DNA of 64,000 nucleotides from Tyto alba (lineage: Eukaryota > Chordata > Aves > Strigiformes > Tytonidae). The stretch covers positions 12,940,314 to 13,004,313 of the forward strand of contig NW_024881295.1 in NCBI RefSeq assembly GCF_018691265.1. The letters run 5' to 3'. Positions 1-11,698 of this stretch are shown here, piece after piece; positions within the stretch are counted from its first letter, which is position 1; each line of letters begins with the position of its first letter. Made by a program: the position numbers and the translations under genes. The notes beneath the pieces are model-generated. The model was not told the origin of the DNA, did no database searches, and saw only the letters and a list, made by a program, of their open reading frames with translations.

Positions 1-2617
1 GAATTACTGTTGGGTAGCAATACTGGTTCTGATGTCTAAGTTGGACTACTTGGTAAAGCGGCTTTGCTGCTAAACTTTTAGGGGCTCAGTTCTGAAATGT
101 TATGAACACCCTCAAAACTTCAAAATAGTCCTTCATCCTAAAGAATGCAAATACCATCCAGCCCAGAATACAGAACTCCCATGTCTGAATTAAGCAAGCA
201 AAGGGTGGCAGAGTGAAGATGGAAACCTGGTGCTGTACAGGAGGCATTTATTATTTAGGACGAGGCTTATGTGAGCAAGGTGGGGAGGCAGAGGCTCACA
301 TCCTGGGTTAGCAGCTACAAAAAACCCTCACTTGGTACCATGCAACCCTTCTATATTTTTTCACATTTGAGAAAGACCACAGAAGTGAACCACTTTTGGT
401 GAAAACATTTACTTATGATTTGTGCAAAATTAATTCAATAAAGTGATACTGAAGTGGAACGTTTGTATTTTTTTATTTTAAAAAACAGTTATTTTTATTT
501 TTAAAAAAGTTTGTTCTCCTCAAGGCATCAGTTGCCTTTATCATGTAGCTCTTGCAAAACTAGATGTCTAGATCCACAGAAGTGGCAGATAACAGCTTCA
601 AGAATTAAAAACTGCATTGCTCTCATTCTTATTAATTTCTCGGGCAATCAGACTACTACGGGGTCAGCCCGTTCCTCTAAAAAATTAGTAGTTTTACAGT
701 GAATCCTTTTCACTCCAGATTAAGGACACTTGACAGATCCTATTTTATATACAGTTATTCAATTGAATATGTTTGTCAACATTTTAGTATTCTTAAAGTC
801 ATAATTTTCTTCCAGCCTGACACACCAGAGATACTCAGTTTGGTCCTCCATGATTTCTCTAACACATTAGAGAGACAGATACAATGGAAAGCATCTTTAT
901 TAAAAGTCAGCACCTTTTCCCCATTAAGTGATGACTAATTTTCTCAAATATGAGCTGAACAGGTCTTACTAAAAAACAGCCTTACTAGGCTCTCACCCCA
1001 ACCTTAAGCTTTAACATAACCTGGAGCTTCTTTCTACTCTCATTCATCAACTTCAATTCTACTTAAGTTTCTGTCTCCTGCCAGAAACTGGCAATCTGAA
1101 CAAAAATAAAATTTAAAAGAAACCACATACTAAAGACGTCACAATACATGAGAGATTTGGATCATTATTCAAGGCCTCTTCCAAAAATGACAGCTCAAGG
1201 TCAATTCTTTTTCAGTTTGCTACTTTTATGTAGAACTGCATTTGAAAGTATACCTTTTGTGCTATCAATGCCACCTTTATTTAAGCAACAAGTGTTCTCT
1301 ATAGTGAAGAATAAAATATTGTTAATTAGTGACACATTGTTAACAGTAGTTCCCTCTATTTGATTCCCACAATGAACTTGGTTTTAGTGTTTTTATACTT
1401 GTTCACAACTGAAAAATGGCACAGCTATTCAAATTTCTGCAGTTTCGTTGCAAGTTTTACAGTCCAATTTAAATAAATTTTAATTGCAACAAAGAGCCTT
1501 CTCAGGTCTCATTACACAAGCATGCATAATAAAATAAATGATAGAGTATGCAAGTCGCTGTCTGTACTGCAAGTTCAAACTTGATCAAACTACTTATGTT
1601 GAGTATTTCACATTAATAATTCCTAATTATATTTAATGAAAGACAAAAGGCAATGAGGAAATGTTCAACCAATTTTGTCAAGTGTAAGTCAAACTAATGT
1701 AATTTTTTCATGTTTTTGCAAAGACTGAAAAGCCCCTAACTCCTGTATTTTGAAATGTGCAGAAAACACATTTTCTTAACTTGGTTCTATCTTAAGCTCT
1801 GCTCTGCCATCTATCTATATGCAAACTCTGTAATTTCCAACTCTTCAAAATATCTCCTGTGATAGCATCTCCATACTTACTATCTAATGTAATATTAAAA
1901 ACTTTTATATTTTATTGCTAGAGCTGCTTGTCTGTAAGCCAGCCTGGAAGCAACATCCCTACACTTCTGTCAGACAGAGAAATTGCTATCGGCACAAGAT
2001 TCCATATTGTCAGTCATTCACACATAACTTTAAAGCTTCATGAATAAGCACTGGAACTCAATATCAGAACTAGGTGTTTAATTTCATGAGAAGAGAAGCT
2101 TTAAGCATCAAGTTGGTTAGATCTCTATGACTTACTCTTAGATAAAGTTTCTCTCTCTCTCTTCAATTAAAGCTTGTTTAAAGTTTAAAAGCCCCCTGGA
2201 ATATTTTTTAAGAATTGAAAATAAAATATTATTACAAGAATTTGTGAACAAAAATGCAGAAGACAGGGCAATTTCAAGAATAGATTTTAAGAGGAAAAAG
2301 AATTGTTATGATTGATAACACCTTCTCTCTGCTAGGATAGAGAAATTTCTAACACCCAAAAAGGGTTTCTAGACATTTTTATTTATCAAGTTATTAATAT
2401 AGTTTAATTTATTACTAAGCATTCAAATGTTAATAAAAAGAGAAACTTTAATATATCTGTTCTGAGCATTGATCCAGGTGTTTCTTACAGAGAACAATGA
2501 ATTGTGTATTTATGTAATATAGACCAAACCTGACAGAATCTAACCAGAATAGAAATCTAAGTATTATTTGCTAGAAAGCCTAGTAAAAAAAAAAAATAAA
2601 ATTTACATAGTACTTAC
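1..2617 (-). other. PLEKHA5: PLEKHA5 intron (downstream of the 2618-3085 exon), partial
   Basis: This is AT-rich intron sequence after the GTAAGTA donor at 2611-2617. I looked for the next conserved PLEKHA5 segment (G-VISYQTLPR type) on the minus strand and did not find it, so the intron should continue beyond position 1. It contains a short CT-rich run near 2151-2164 and an A-run at 2585-2596. Short ORFs on either strand show no recognisable protein. Confidence 0.7.
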
Positions 2618-3085
2618 CCTCTCGTTTCCTCTTCTTGTCCTCTTCCTCTTTGTATTTTAATCCACTGTTCCAACTGCAGCATTGAGTTAGTTCTCTGCAT
2701 AACTCGTTCTGACTCCATATGTGACTGGACCGCATTGTGCTGACCTCCATCTCCAGCATCTGCCAGGACAACACCAACAGCTTTATTCTCAGACCCATTT
2801 AAATGAACTGGTCTGAAGTGCCCAGTCTGAATCGTGCTCATGGGTAAAGTCCTGTATTCGGAACCCAAAGGATTTAGCTTTACACTGTTAATTTTCGTTA
2901 ATGGTTTATCTTGCCCGACTTTCTGGAATCCGTATTTTTCGGCTTCCAATGCTTTCTTCTCATCATTTTTGTTCACTTCTTTGTTTTTCTGGTTATTTTG
3001 TGCATCCGGCTTAATTAGCACCCGATGGTTTGAAATATTATTTGCTTCTCGAGGTGGTGTATTTTCCATGGTTAACTTCTCTACT
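2618..3085 (-). CDS. PLEKHA5: PLEKHA5 internal coding exon: post-PH linker
   Basis: This is the largest exon in the window (468 nt, open throughout). It begins after a TTTCCAG acceptor with AGTAGAG, completing the Arg codon split from the PH exon (VKR-VEKLTM). It ends in EEETRG, phase 2, before a GTAAGTA donor at 2611-2617. It encodes the linker just after the PH domain. I recognise PLEKHA5 from NNISNHRVLIKP, KKALEAEKYGFQK, LTKINSVKLN and the terminal RTNSMLQLEQWIKIQRGRG. The ends are highly conserved, while the middle (about 60-110 codons in) is more divergent and polar. No folded domain is expected there. RTNS is a basophilic-kinase-type site, which is inference only. PLEKHA5 is a WW/PH scaffold at the membrane and junctions; its proline- and coiled-coil-rich remainder should continue below position 1. 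The ATG at 3067-3069 is internal and is not the gene start. Confidence 0.96.
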
Positions 3086-3267
3086 CTGGAAAGGAATATA
3101 TGACAAGCTATAATATCAACAAAACATTAATTAAAAACAGTAATAAAAATGAAAAGTTAATATATCAGTGTTTATCAGGGTTATTTCAGAGAATCCCTGT
3201 CCAGATAGTTTACACCAATATCTTGGCTTTGAGAGAAAAATGCAGGATATATTTTCACAATAATCAA

Positions 3268-3410
3268 GGACAGGTTGGTTTTGTTGTTGTTGGTTTGAGG
3301 TTTCTTGTTTTGTTTTTGCTTTGTTTTGGGGCTGGTGGTGGTATTTGCTTTGGGTTTTTTGTTTATTTGGCTGGTTTTGGTTTCTTTTGGTTGGAGAGTG
3401 AGAGTGTTTT
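3268..3410 (+). repeat. G/T-rich low-complexity tract
   Basis: Repeated GTTTT, TTGG and TGGTGG units in the 7.5-kb intron. The open frame across it (3100-3492) is compositional. Confidence 0.85.
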
Positions 3411-4050
3411 TTCTTCCATACTTCTCTACTTCTTTTCTATTTTAAAAGCATTTACAACATGGGGTAAATTTTTTAAGCCAACTTCCAATTAGCCCCCTAG
3501 AAAAAATGTGCACAAGAGGAAATAAACAGTCTGAAAAAGTGGATGTTCAGTTCCTGGAGGGTTAGACATTCAAACAGTAAAAATACTCAGTGGTTCTCCA
3601 AGAGCTACAGCTTCCAGATGTCAGCCTGAAATTCAGACAATTTTTAAAGCCATCTTTAAAAATGGTAGCAGATTACATTGCTGACCAGCATGTGTTTCAC
3701 AGTACTGCTGAATTTAACATATAATGAGATCCTTTAAAGAAAGCAAACAACTTTTCATGGTCACTGCCATCAACAAGGTTTCTCTAGTATGTTATCACTT
3801 TGGCTGGCATACATTTTGTGGAAAATAACTGTGGCTCCCCTAATTTTAAGGGAGAAAATAGCTGCTGACTTAGGGAACTGTACCACAAAAATAATTATAT
3901 TTTTAGAACTGTTAATGCTTTACAGTACTTACACAAGTATTTAATGTATGCAGCTCTATTAGTTATCTTCTTTTTAAAAGTTCAAAATGTCAGGAAGCTG
4001 TGGATTTTTCTGCACTGGGACATGAACTAAACATTCAGCTCAGACAGTGG

Positions 4051-4099
4051 TTTGTTTTTTTGGTTGTTTTTTCTTTTTCTTTTTTTTTTTTTTTTTTTC
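4051..4099 (+). repeat. T-rich tract
   Basis: T runs with single G or C interruptions ending in about 18 consecutive T. Confidence 0.95.
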
Positions 4100-5589
4100 T
4101 CCCGTATACTATAAAAAAAAACACAGCAAAAATCCTACAATGTTTTGATCAACATTTTTTGGTATGGGAGGAAAGACGAGGAAGAGATAATTCTTTAAGA
4201 TTACATCTCTATAAAACCAAACCAAGAACAACTTTATGACTGTGTCCAGTTCAAGTGCCTAATCCATGTGTAAAAAGGCCATCACATACAAACTGCCAAA
4301 GAGCACAAGTACGACCGCTCTCTGAAAAATACTCTAATTCCAACTCGATTAAAAACATACATAGCTGTAAGCATTTTTGCCAACCCCATCTCTACACTTC
4401 TCCTACAGATTATTTAAACCATGAATTGCCAACAGGCCAACAGCTATTTGGGACAGAACCACAGCAAATACATAAGGACGGAAAACTGTAAGGTCCTTAT
4501 AAAACTCACCATTGCTAATAATACTGGACACTTAATTTAAAATGTACCTCCTATTACCACCCTATTCTTGTTACAAATTCTTTGTGATATGAAAGGAATC
4601 AAGTGACTCCTGCCTTGACAGGAACACCACTTCAGATGTATCAGTCAGAAATGGCAAGACAGCAATGTCCTCTGCATACTGTACGTGAGTTAAAATGAAA
4701 TGCTCATGCACTTTACATGTTAACAAGGAGTGTGATTTTTTTTCCCCACGTCTCTTTCTGATGTAGTTGTGATGATCCCAATCTCTGCTTGATACTTTGA
4801 AACGTTATAAAAACTCCTCCAAAATTTACTCTATTAATATAAGCAGCTCAACATAGTTCTTTTTTCCTTCAGAAATGATTTCTGAGCTGCCAACGTGAAA
4901 GCATACACACACATCAAATGTATTGCAAATTAAACATTCATACCAATAATCTAACATGAACATCTCTCTTGCTATATGCGTCAGCATTATTTTTAAACAC
5001 AATGGTTTTTTCTCACACATCACTATTAAATGCAGAGGTTAGATACATCAATGTTTTCTGCTAGCAGAAAGGGGAGGATAACATTTCTGCCAACCATAAC
5101 TTTCAGAGAAAATAAATCTCTATGTAGAACCTGTTTTTATGTAGACTTTTGTGGGGGAGGACACATGTGGTGGAACTGCTATACCTACATAATCTTTTAT
5201 ATAATTTCCAAGTATCAGAAAAAGAAATGCTTTGCTATCCTCCTACTGTAATTTAAAAGTGAGGGATTTTATTATTTTTTTTTCCCCCTAAGACTTTAAA
5301 CTGTTCCCAAGACCAAACATTTCTGCCTACGTTCCTTCTCAAGGTTATGAGAAAAAGCTGGATCACCTTCCCCCTTCTAACTCAAAACTGCACTACCCAG
5401 TGTTCTACCACAAACTAGAGGAATTCTCCAAACAAGAAAGTGAATGAAAAACTCCATTTCCCACAATTATCAAGTCAAAAAGGGTGTTCAAATTTCAGTT
5501 TTCAGACAGCACTCATGAGTTTACAATTAAATATAAGAACTATCTTGCAAATAATCCTAAACACAGGCATTAATATATGCAACATGCCT

Positions 5590-5775
5590 TAATAGTACCA
5601 CCTATCCCTTATATAGAACTTCATATCAATCTTTCTCAAGGTGCTTTACAACAGAGAAGCAGTTGCCATTTTACAGATGGAAAATCTGTGGCGCAGAGGG
5701 AGAGTGGCATCTCTAAGGACATTTAAAGTCAAGACTTGGCACAGTGTTCGATTCACACTATCATACCAGTTTCCA
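5590..5775 (+). repeat. Ancient amniote interspersed repeat (MIR/L3-like tail)
   Basis: The sequence CTCAAGGTGCTTTACAACAG, then CCATTTTACAGATGG and GGCGCAGAGGGAGAGTGGCA, follows the well-known old amniote repeat pattern (TATAGCACTTT...AAAGCGCTTTACA...CCCCATTTTACAGATGGGGAAACTGAGGCACAGAG; quoted in shortened pieces from general knowledge). It is strongly diverged. I cannot decide between MIR-type SINE and an L3/CR1-like LINE tail without a library search. Confidence 0.65.
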
Positions 5776-8029
5776 CTGTCTGTCTTAATTAAAAAACAAC
5801 TAAATCACAGAATTGTTTTTTGATGCAATCTCTATGCTGTATCACTTGTTACTATGGTTATGCACAGCAGAGCCAAGCATTTATATTTGACATTCTCCGT
5901 GATGGTGTAGAGGTTGAATGACTGACATTCAAATAGACTTCTGGGCTCTCCTTTAAATTTGTGCATCAAATAAGGCAACTCAGTGTGAGCAAGAGATCTC
6001 TTTTCACAGCAAAGAATCCAGATGGGAAAGAATTATCAGAAACTAAGAGGTAAATGTAAGAAACATAAATCCATATTTATATTTGGCTCCATATTTCTAT
6101 CTATCACTCAAAGACATATTCAGCAAGACTTGCAGGGTATTTTGAGGACAGGAGAGGGAGAAGATGAAGAGAATGAGCATTGAACACATAGTCCTTCAGC
6201 ATATACTGAATACAATTTATAGATTTCTACAACCAAACAGGAATAATATGTTTGGAACAGTAATACAGGAAAAGTACTATTTTGTGCTGTTTAATAAAAA
6301 TAAGTAATTCTGAAAGGGTTTGGTGGGGGGCATTTAATTACATTTCAGATGGACATGAGAACTGTGATTTAACAAAGCCAGGCAGCAGCATTTGAAAACA
6401 AAAAGCCATCTTTTCCAAACACAGGACATCAGTAAACCCCCACTGTGGATGCCACTACGCTAACAAGTGCTTTTTTAGTAGCTTAGCTTATGCTGTTCAG
6501 GGAAAGTAACTACATTAGGAGAAAAAAAAATAAAAAAATCTTTTCTTAGCACATGCTGCATCACTCAGAAGAAGCAAAGTCTCTAGCACATACAGATGAC
6601 AGCAAAAGGACATAAAAGTGATGCTCTTAAACATGGGAGAGTAGAGAAGCCAGCATTTAGGGTAAAAATGATAAATCAGTATGTTGTGGATATTAGTATC
6701 TACAAACAAAAGCAAGAAATCAGTACTCATAGACACAACTTAACTGTGGTTTGCAGTGGTACAACATGGAATGAGTAAGACATTTTGCTAATCCAGAGGT
6801 TGTTTGAGATCATGTTTTGAGTCATAAGCTTAAATAGTTCCTCACTGACTAATGTATTTGTGTTTAATTATTTTGATAGGTCTCTCAGCACATTATTAAA
6901 CTTGAATTTACTATCCAGGTAAAATTAAAACAAAAGTGTTTAGAAAGGAGTAATTACAGTTACGTCAGTAGGACCAAATAACATTTATTCTTCCCTGCAG
7001 TTATACATCAATTCTAAAAGAAATGGTTACATTTTTGTTTTCTCACCTCAGTAACTCATCGCTGTATTATGTGGCTAACTCTGTCTGAAAAGTAAGATTA
7101 TTTTATGGAAAACTGGGCAAACCCCACAACATTTAAATATTTTAAATATTCCTTTTATCTTTTTCTCTCCAAGGAACTCAAAACCTCAGAAAAATAAAGA
7201 TACACATTGTAGCTCTGAAATTATTTAAAGCTGAAACATTCAATTTAACAGACTGTTGGGTTTGGATTTTCAGAGTATCATAAGCAGTAAAGTACCCTGA
7301 TTTCTAGATTTAAAGAACTATGCTGTAAAAAATTATATCATTGGGTCATTTATGTTAAAAAGTACTTAAGAGTGGCTCAACATCAGTTTGCATAAATATT
7401 TAAGGAAATAAGTTCTTAATAACTCTAGGTATAGTATCATAAGTATCTAGCCTGTTAAAAAACTGTATTCAGTACAATGTTAGAACCTCTAGAAAAAAAA
7501 GAATTGAGAAACAAAGGCACTGGCTGAATTTGACTAAACCAAAATCATTTATGCTTAGAGCTATGTGCATGCCAAACTTCAGGTTACTTAGAGATGAGGT
7601 AATACAATACTTAATACTTAACAGATTTTTACAGGAAAGAAATTATTTCTTCTGGATAAGAACATATCCTGCTACGTAGTTCATTTTAAGAACTGGTTTG
7701 CTAGTCAAAAGATGGATTCTTTAGAAAACCAATGTCTGAAGGATTTTCTTCCTTATTATAGCTAACAGACATGAAAGTCTTTGAGACTTCACTGGTCTTG
7801 AAATGTATTTTCTCTCAAGTAATTGTTTCATGACTACTGACAAACTTTTCGAAGAGGTCACATATACTTCTGTTTTGTTCTAAGGTTTCTTGCCCGATTT
7901 AAAAAACCAAGATGGTGTTACGTGAGTCACTTTTCTGACACTTGCTTTGGTTGTTGGCAAACCCATTCCACCTGTGATATCCTGGCAGAAAACTACTGAT
8001 TTTGCTGCTGAGTTCTTTTCTACTTGTTT

Positions 8030-8420
8030 AGTTTGCTACACTGACTCACCAAGGAGTAAGATAAGCACCCGAAGCAATGCAAGGCAGATTGCAGGAGCAC
8101 GTATAGCTGGCTGGAAGGTGTTAGATAAGCTCAGCTGTAGTGGGAATCCCTGCTGTTTGTGTACACACTGCCAAACACCTGCAAGAGGGAGGCACCAGTG
8201 CCGGAACAGGCACTGTGGCTGCAAGAAGCGGGTACGAACGCACGGCCAAGCGTTTTGGGAGGCTGGCACACCCCTGAAGGCAGCGGACTGTGCATCTGCC
8301 ATGTTAGAGCAGCCACGGCCCTGCAGCCTGGCAGGCCGCCTGCCCGGGCCGCAGAGCTGCGCGGCCACCAGCGTCAGCTCACTGCCCGTCCCCATAGGCT
8401 CTGAGGCAGCAAACAGAACC
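8030..8420. other. GC- and CpG-richer block in intron, unidentified
   Basis: About 400 bp contrast sharply with the AT-rich intron. CpGs cluster in GAAGCGGGTACGAACGCACG and in CAGGCCGCCTGCCCGGGCCG. The composition opens long frames on both strands at once (for example 7947-8435 plus and 8036-8395 minus); none resembles a known protein, and they have no supporting splice or start context. It could be a decayed CpG island or alternative promoter, or an old LTR or other insertion. Confidence 0.4.
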
Positions 8421-8752
8421 GTACAGCTGAATTAATGAACTGCACAAAAGAGTGGATATTTACATTAACATTTTAGATTGCTTACGTTAAAAGAAATGTC
8501 ACAAGTACTAATGTAACATCTGTCTACCTAATTAAGTTTACTAAATACTTTTTATAGACCACTAACTATTACCCAAGAGACTATGAAGACAGCACTTATT
8601 GAGGAGACTCTGTCAGATGGAGATATACTTTTTCCACATTGTTTTTTCTACCACAAAGATGTCCTCTTCAACATTCAGTCTTCACAGTATTGCAAATACC
8701 AAATGAAGGTCATTTCATTGGTTCAAAAAAGATTCAGAATGACCCACTTCAG

Positions 8753-8782
8753 TATTATTCCCCCTGTGAAGGGGGAATAATA
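8753..8782. repeat. Perfect inverted repeat (12-bp arms, 6-nt loop)
   Basis: TATTATTCCCCC (8753-8764), loop TGTGAA, GGGGGAATAATA (8771-8782). Arms are perfectly complementary. No larger element boundary was seen around it. Confidence 0.85.
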
Positions 8783-10558
8783 ATACAATCAATACATGAT
8801 ATTTGTTGGAAGTTAAGTGTGACTGATTTGGTTTAATCATTTTTCCATCTGTAAGCTACTATAGCTATATGCAATACACTTAACAGTGCAAACCAAAATA
8901 GATTTTTCAGATTAAGTTTATTATTCACTAAATTACGTGAGGCATTTTATTTTGTCAAGGTAACTTCATTCTTTTAAGATTAATCTTTTAAAAACTCTAA
9001 ATGGAGAAAGTAAAAGGTGAAAATGCTATTAAGTATCTACTTGCTTATGCCCAATTTCACCCTGCTCATCCCTTCCCTGCAACATCTATAGTTCCTAAAC
9101 ATTAGGAGGGTTACAGGAGACAAGTAACATCACATCTTTATATACAATATGAAATCATACATAATCAGATCAAATTTCATTGTGGTAGTTAGACCTACCA
9201 CCCCTCATTTCTATAAACTGAAACCTTATTTTCAGTAATTTTGGGAAAAACATATGACACCTGAGATCTTGAATCACATGTGTATTATTTCAAAATAGAC
9301 AATGATGTATTTTTTTCTGTTAAACTGTTTCACTATGTAGTCCAATGCAGAGAATTAAATACTTCATATGCTATCTATATATTTAAGGGATCTTACAGAC
9401 AAAAGCTAAGATTTCAACCTCTTGCTTAAGTTGCACAGGTACAAATTTAAGTGTTCCTAGTTTACTGTTACCCTGCCGAATGTCCTGTAGATTGGTGTAA
9501 GTTTCATCATGCTTGACTGAGAAGCTCACAAAACATGAAACCATGTAACATTAAAAGTGTCTAATAATTCTGCATTCCATTTTATGCTTCTGCCAGTACC
9601 ATACTGGAGCATGGGATACAGAAATGTCAGGAACAAGTTAACAGGAATGACTTGCACTAGCAATGTAACATTCAGAAAGATTGCTTGCATTTTGACAACA
9701 AGTTGAATGTGGTTATTCTTCTGCAAAAGTTGTACCTTCTTCTTTGGTACTTGTGTCTATGTGATTTTTTTTACTGTTTTTTTTCAACTTAAAATTTCTC
9801 AGCATTGCTGCTGTTCATTTAGCTCCACTGTAGCAGGAACTAACAGTGCAAAACAGGTGACAACAGCCATCAGCAATAACTTCTATGCCACCAATAATGA
9901 GGAGCTTTAAAATTTTCAATTGATGACATGCCATGGAGTTGACTCAAAGGACGGCATTCAGAGAGAAAACAATTCTGATTGGATAGAAAGTAGCAGACAG
10001 TCTTCAGAGAACACAAGGCTTCCAGCAGTAAACTTGCTTTTCATTGTCAAAACATGAATACGTGAAGGATAAGGCTTCAGGATCAGGTAAGTATAAATTT
10101 GATAATTTATTGATGAACAAGAATGGCTCCCCACAGGTTGTACATAGGTTACAACTGTTTAATTTAGCCAGGAGCTACATTTTTTTTTTGAGACTTCTGG
10201 GACTTAGGACAGAATTAAGGCAAAGACCAGCACCAGTTGAGCTGCTATTGCTATTCAGTCAGGAGGGCAGGGGAAGTCAAACATGTCTGCACATAGTATT
10301 TGTCACTGCACTTCTTTTGATGACACTGGATAAAAGAATCAGTCAGTTTTTTTTTTTTTCTAGCCCCTTACACTCAAGGCATCCATATTCTGAACAGAAT
10401 TTTATCCAACACTGTTTAATTAGGAAGGGGTCTTCAATATAAGAAGAAATTACTTCAGACAATTTACATTCTATTTTAAGGTATACCCTTTCATTTAAAT
10501 ACATTGAATTAATATGAGAAAGAATACACTGTGCCACTGTTTTTTCAATCCACACTAC

Positions 10559-10674
10559 CTTTTCACAGGCTCTGTCTGCACAAGTGCTGCATCTGTCATG
10601 GCTTTCATCCACAACTCCATTTCCTTCCCTGTATCTGTGCAGAAATAATAGGTCCTCATGTTTGGATGAGCTGC
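10559..10674 (-). CDS. PLEKHA5: PLEKHA5 internal coding exon: C-terminal part of PH domain
   Basis: A 116-nt exon encodes AAHPNMRTYYFC, TDTGKEMELWMKAM and DAALVQTEPVKR. These are the last beta strands and C-terminal helix of the PH domain, including the hallmark Trp of the helix (ELWMKAM). It starts in phase 0 after an AATCAG acceptor (intron from 10675) and ends in AG before GTAGTG, splitting the Arg codon that the 2618-3085 exon completes. It is nearly identical to mammalian PLEKHA5 as I know it. The same frame stays open upstream of the acceptor for about 20 codons, and a second strong acceptor (TTCTTTTACAG) lies 43 nt upstream. Its use would shift the frame and reach a stop, so I keep the 10674 boundary. 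The donor (GTAGTG) is weaker than those of the neighbouring exons. Confidence 0.96.
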
Positions 10675-11597
10675 CTGATTGGAAATGACATGGTCATTGC
10701 AATAAAAATATGAGATTCTGTAAAAGAAGAGAGGCAAATAATGTTACTGTATACTCACTCTAATATTTTCTATAATAAGATTTCTGCAAATAATATTATC
10801 AGAAAAAAATATCGGAACATATATTGCAATGTTTCTCTGTCACTGCATTCATATTTTCAAAATAATTGTCTATAATTTTCAATGGTAGCTGCTTCTCCAT
10901 TAATGCACTCAATAAAAAGCCCTTAAATTTCTTCAATTATTAAAAATTATCGTCACTATCCATTAATGTAAATTAATGTAATTATTATAAATAAGATTTT
11001 GATATAGATTTTTGCAGTCTGAATGATACAGTAAGTTTAAATTTGTACTTACCATAGTAAATAAATGATGAGTTGCTTAGGAGGCCAAAAGAAGAGCCAA
11101 AAGGAGCTCATAGAACAACAAAAAAAAGTCAAGAGGAAATATTTAGTAGAGTGATTTATAGCACGATTAAAAAGATTAGCTGTGAAATACTCTTAACAGT
11201 GATGCATGTAATATTGTGATTTAAGTGATAGTAAAACCTCATTTTTATTTTTTATTTATATGTAAAGATACTTTGTATCTAAATAAAGAACTTTCATTAG
11301 TGGTATAAGTCCAGCTGCAGATGCAGTCTACAATTCTAAAACACCACACAGTATTTGAGATCCATGGACTAAAAATAAAAGACTAATAAAAGGTAATATT
11401 CATCCATTTTCTCACTCTGATAATTATGTCTAAATATGGCTAAACACTTAAATCCTCTGCCACTGTATTATGCAAAAATCAGTCTCAGAAGCTGTTTGTC
11501 AATCTTGTTTTGCACAATAACTCACTAAAATGAGTTCTGATCACTAGGCTATTGTGCTTTGAGACATAAAATTAAGCTGAAAAATGGATTCCCTTAC
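10675..11597 (-). other. PLEKHA5: PLEKHA5 intron within the PH domain
   Basis: A 0.9-kb AT-rich intron, GTAAGGG to AATCAG. It contains a possible 23-nt microexon (11053-11075, strong GTAAGTA donor, pyrimidine-rich CCTCCTAAG acceptor) and an alternative acceptor at 10717/10718. Both would bring in an in-frame stop or a frameshift. Confidence 0.9.
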
Positions 11598-11698
11598 CTT
11601 AAAGGCATATTTGCGGTTAATGTGGTCCTCAGCAGAAAGCACAGATATCTGAAAACTAGGTAGAAGTATGCTACCTAGTATTCCTTCTTCTTTCTCAT
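11598..11698 (-). CDS. PLEKHA5: PLEKHA5 internal coding exon: central PH domain
   Basis: A 101-nt exon encodes DEKEEGILGSILLPSFQI and then SAEDHINRKYAFK, the central beta strands of the PH domain. The first Asp codon is split (G from the 15425-15497 exon, AT here), and the exon closes on a complete Lys codon (phase 0) before a GTAAGGG donor at 11591-11597. The acceptor is TTTCACAG. The EEGILGSI-L-SF-I pattern is typical of the PEPP/PLEKHA4-7 family. The family PH domains bind phosphoinositides, and this exon contributes core strands rather than the basic lipid-contact loop. The longer open frame around it (to 11765 and 11544) is intron read-through. Confidence 0.96.

Larger units (their letters stand above)
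3086..10558 (-). other. PLEKHA5: PLEKHA5 intron between the last PH exon and the post-PH linker exon
   Basis: About 7.5 kb of mostly AT-rich intron. It holds a G/T-rich tract (3268-3410), a long T-tract (4051-4099), an ancient amniote repeat (about 5590-5775), a GC- and CpG-richer block (about 8030-8420) and a perfect 12-bp-stem hairpin (8753-8782). The rest shows no gene or recognisable element. Confidence 0.85.

Noticed and set aside
7947..8435. 162-codon plus-strand open frame with a Cys/His-rich segment resembling a small zinc-binding protein
   Set aside because: It sits in a GC-rich block where both strands are open at once, the Cys/His spacing fits no family I know, and there is no splice or promoter support. 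Treated as compositional.
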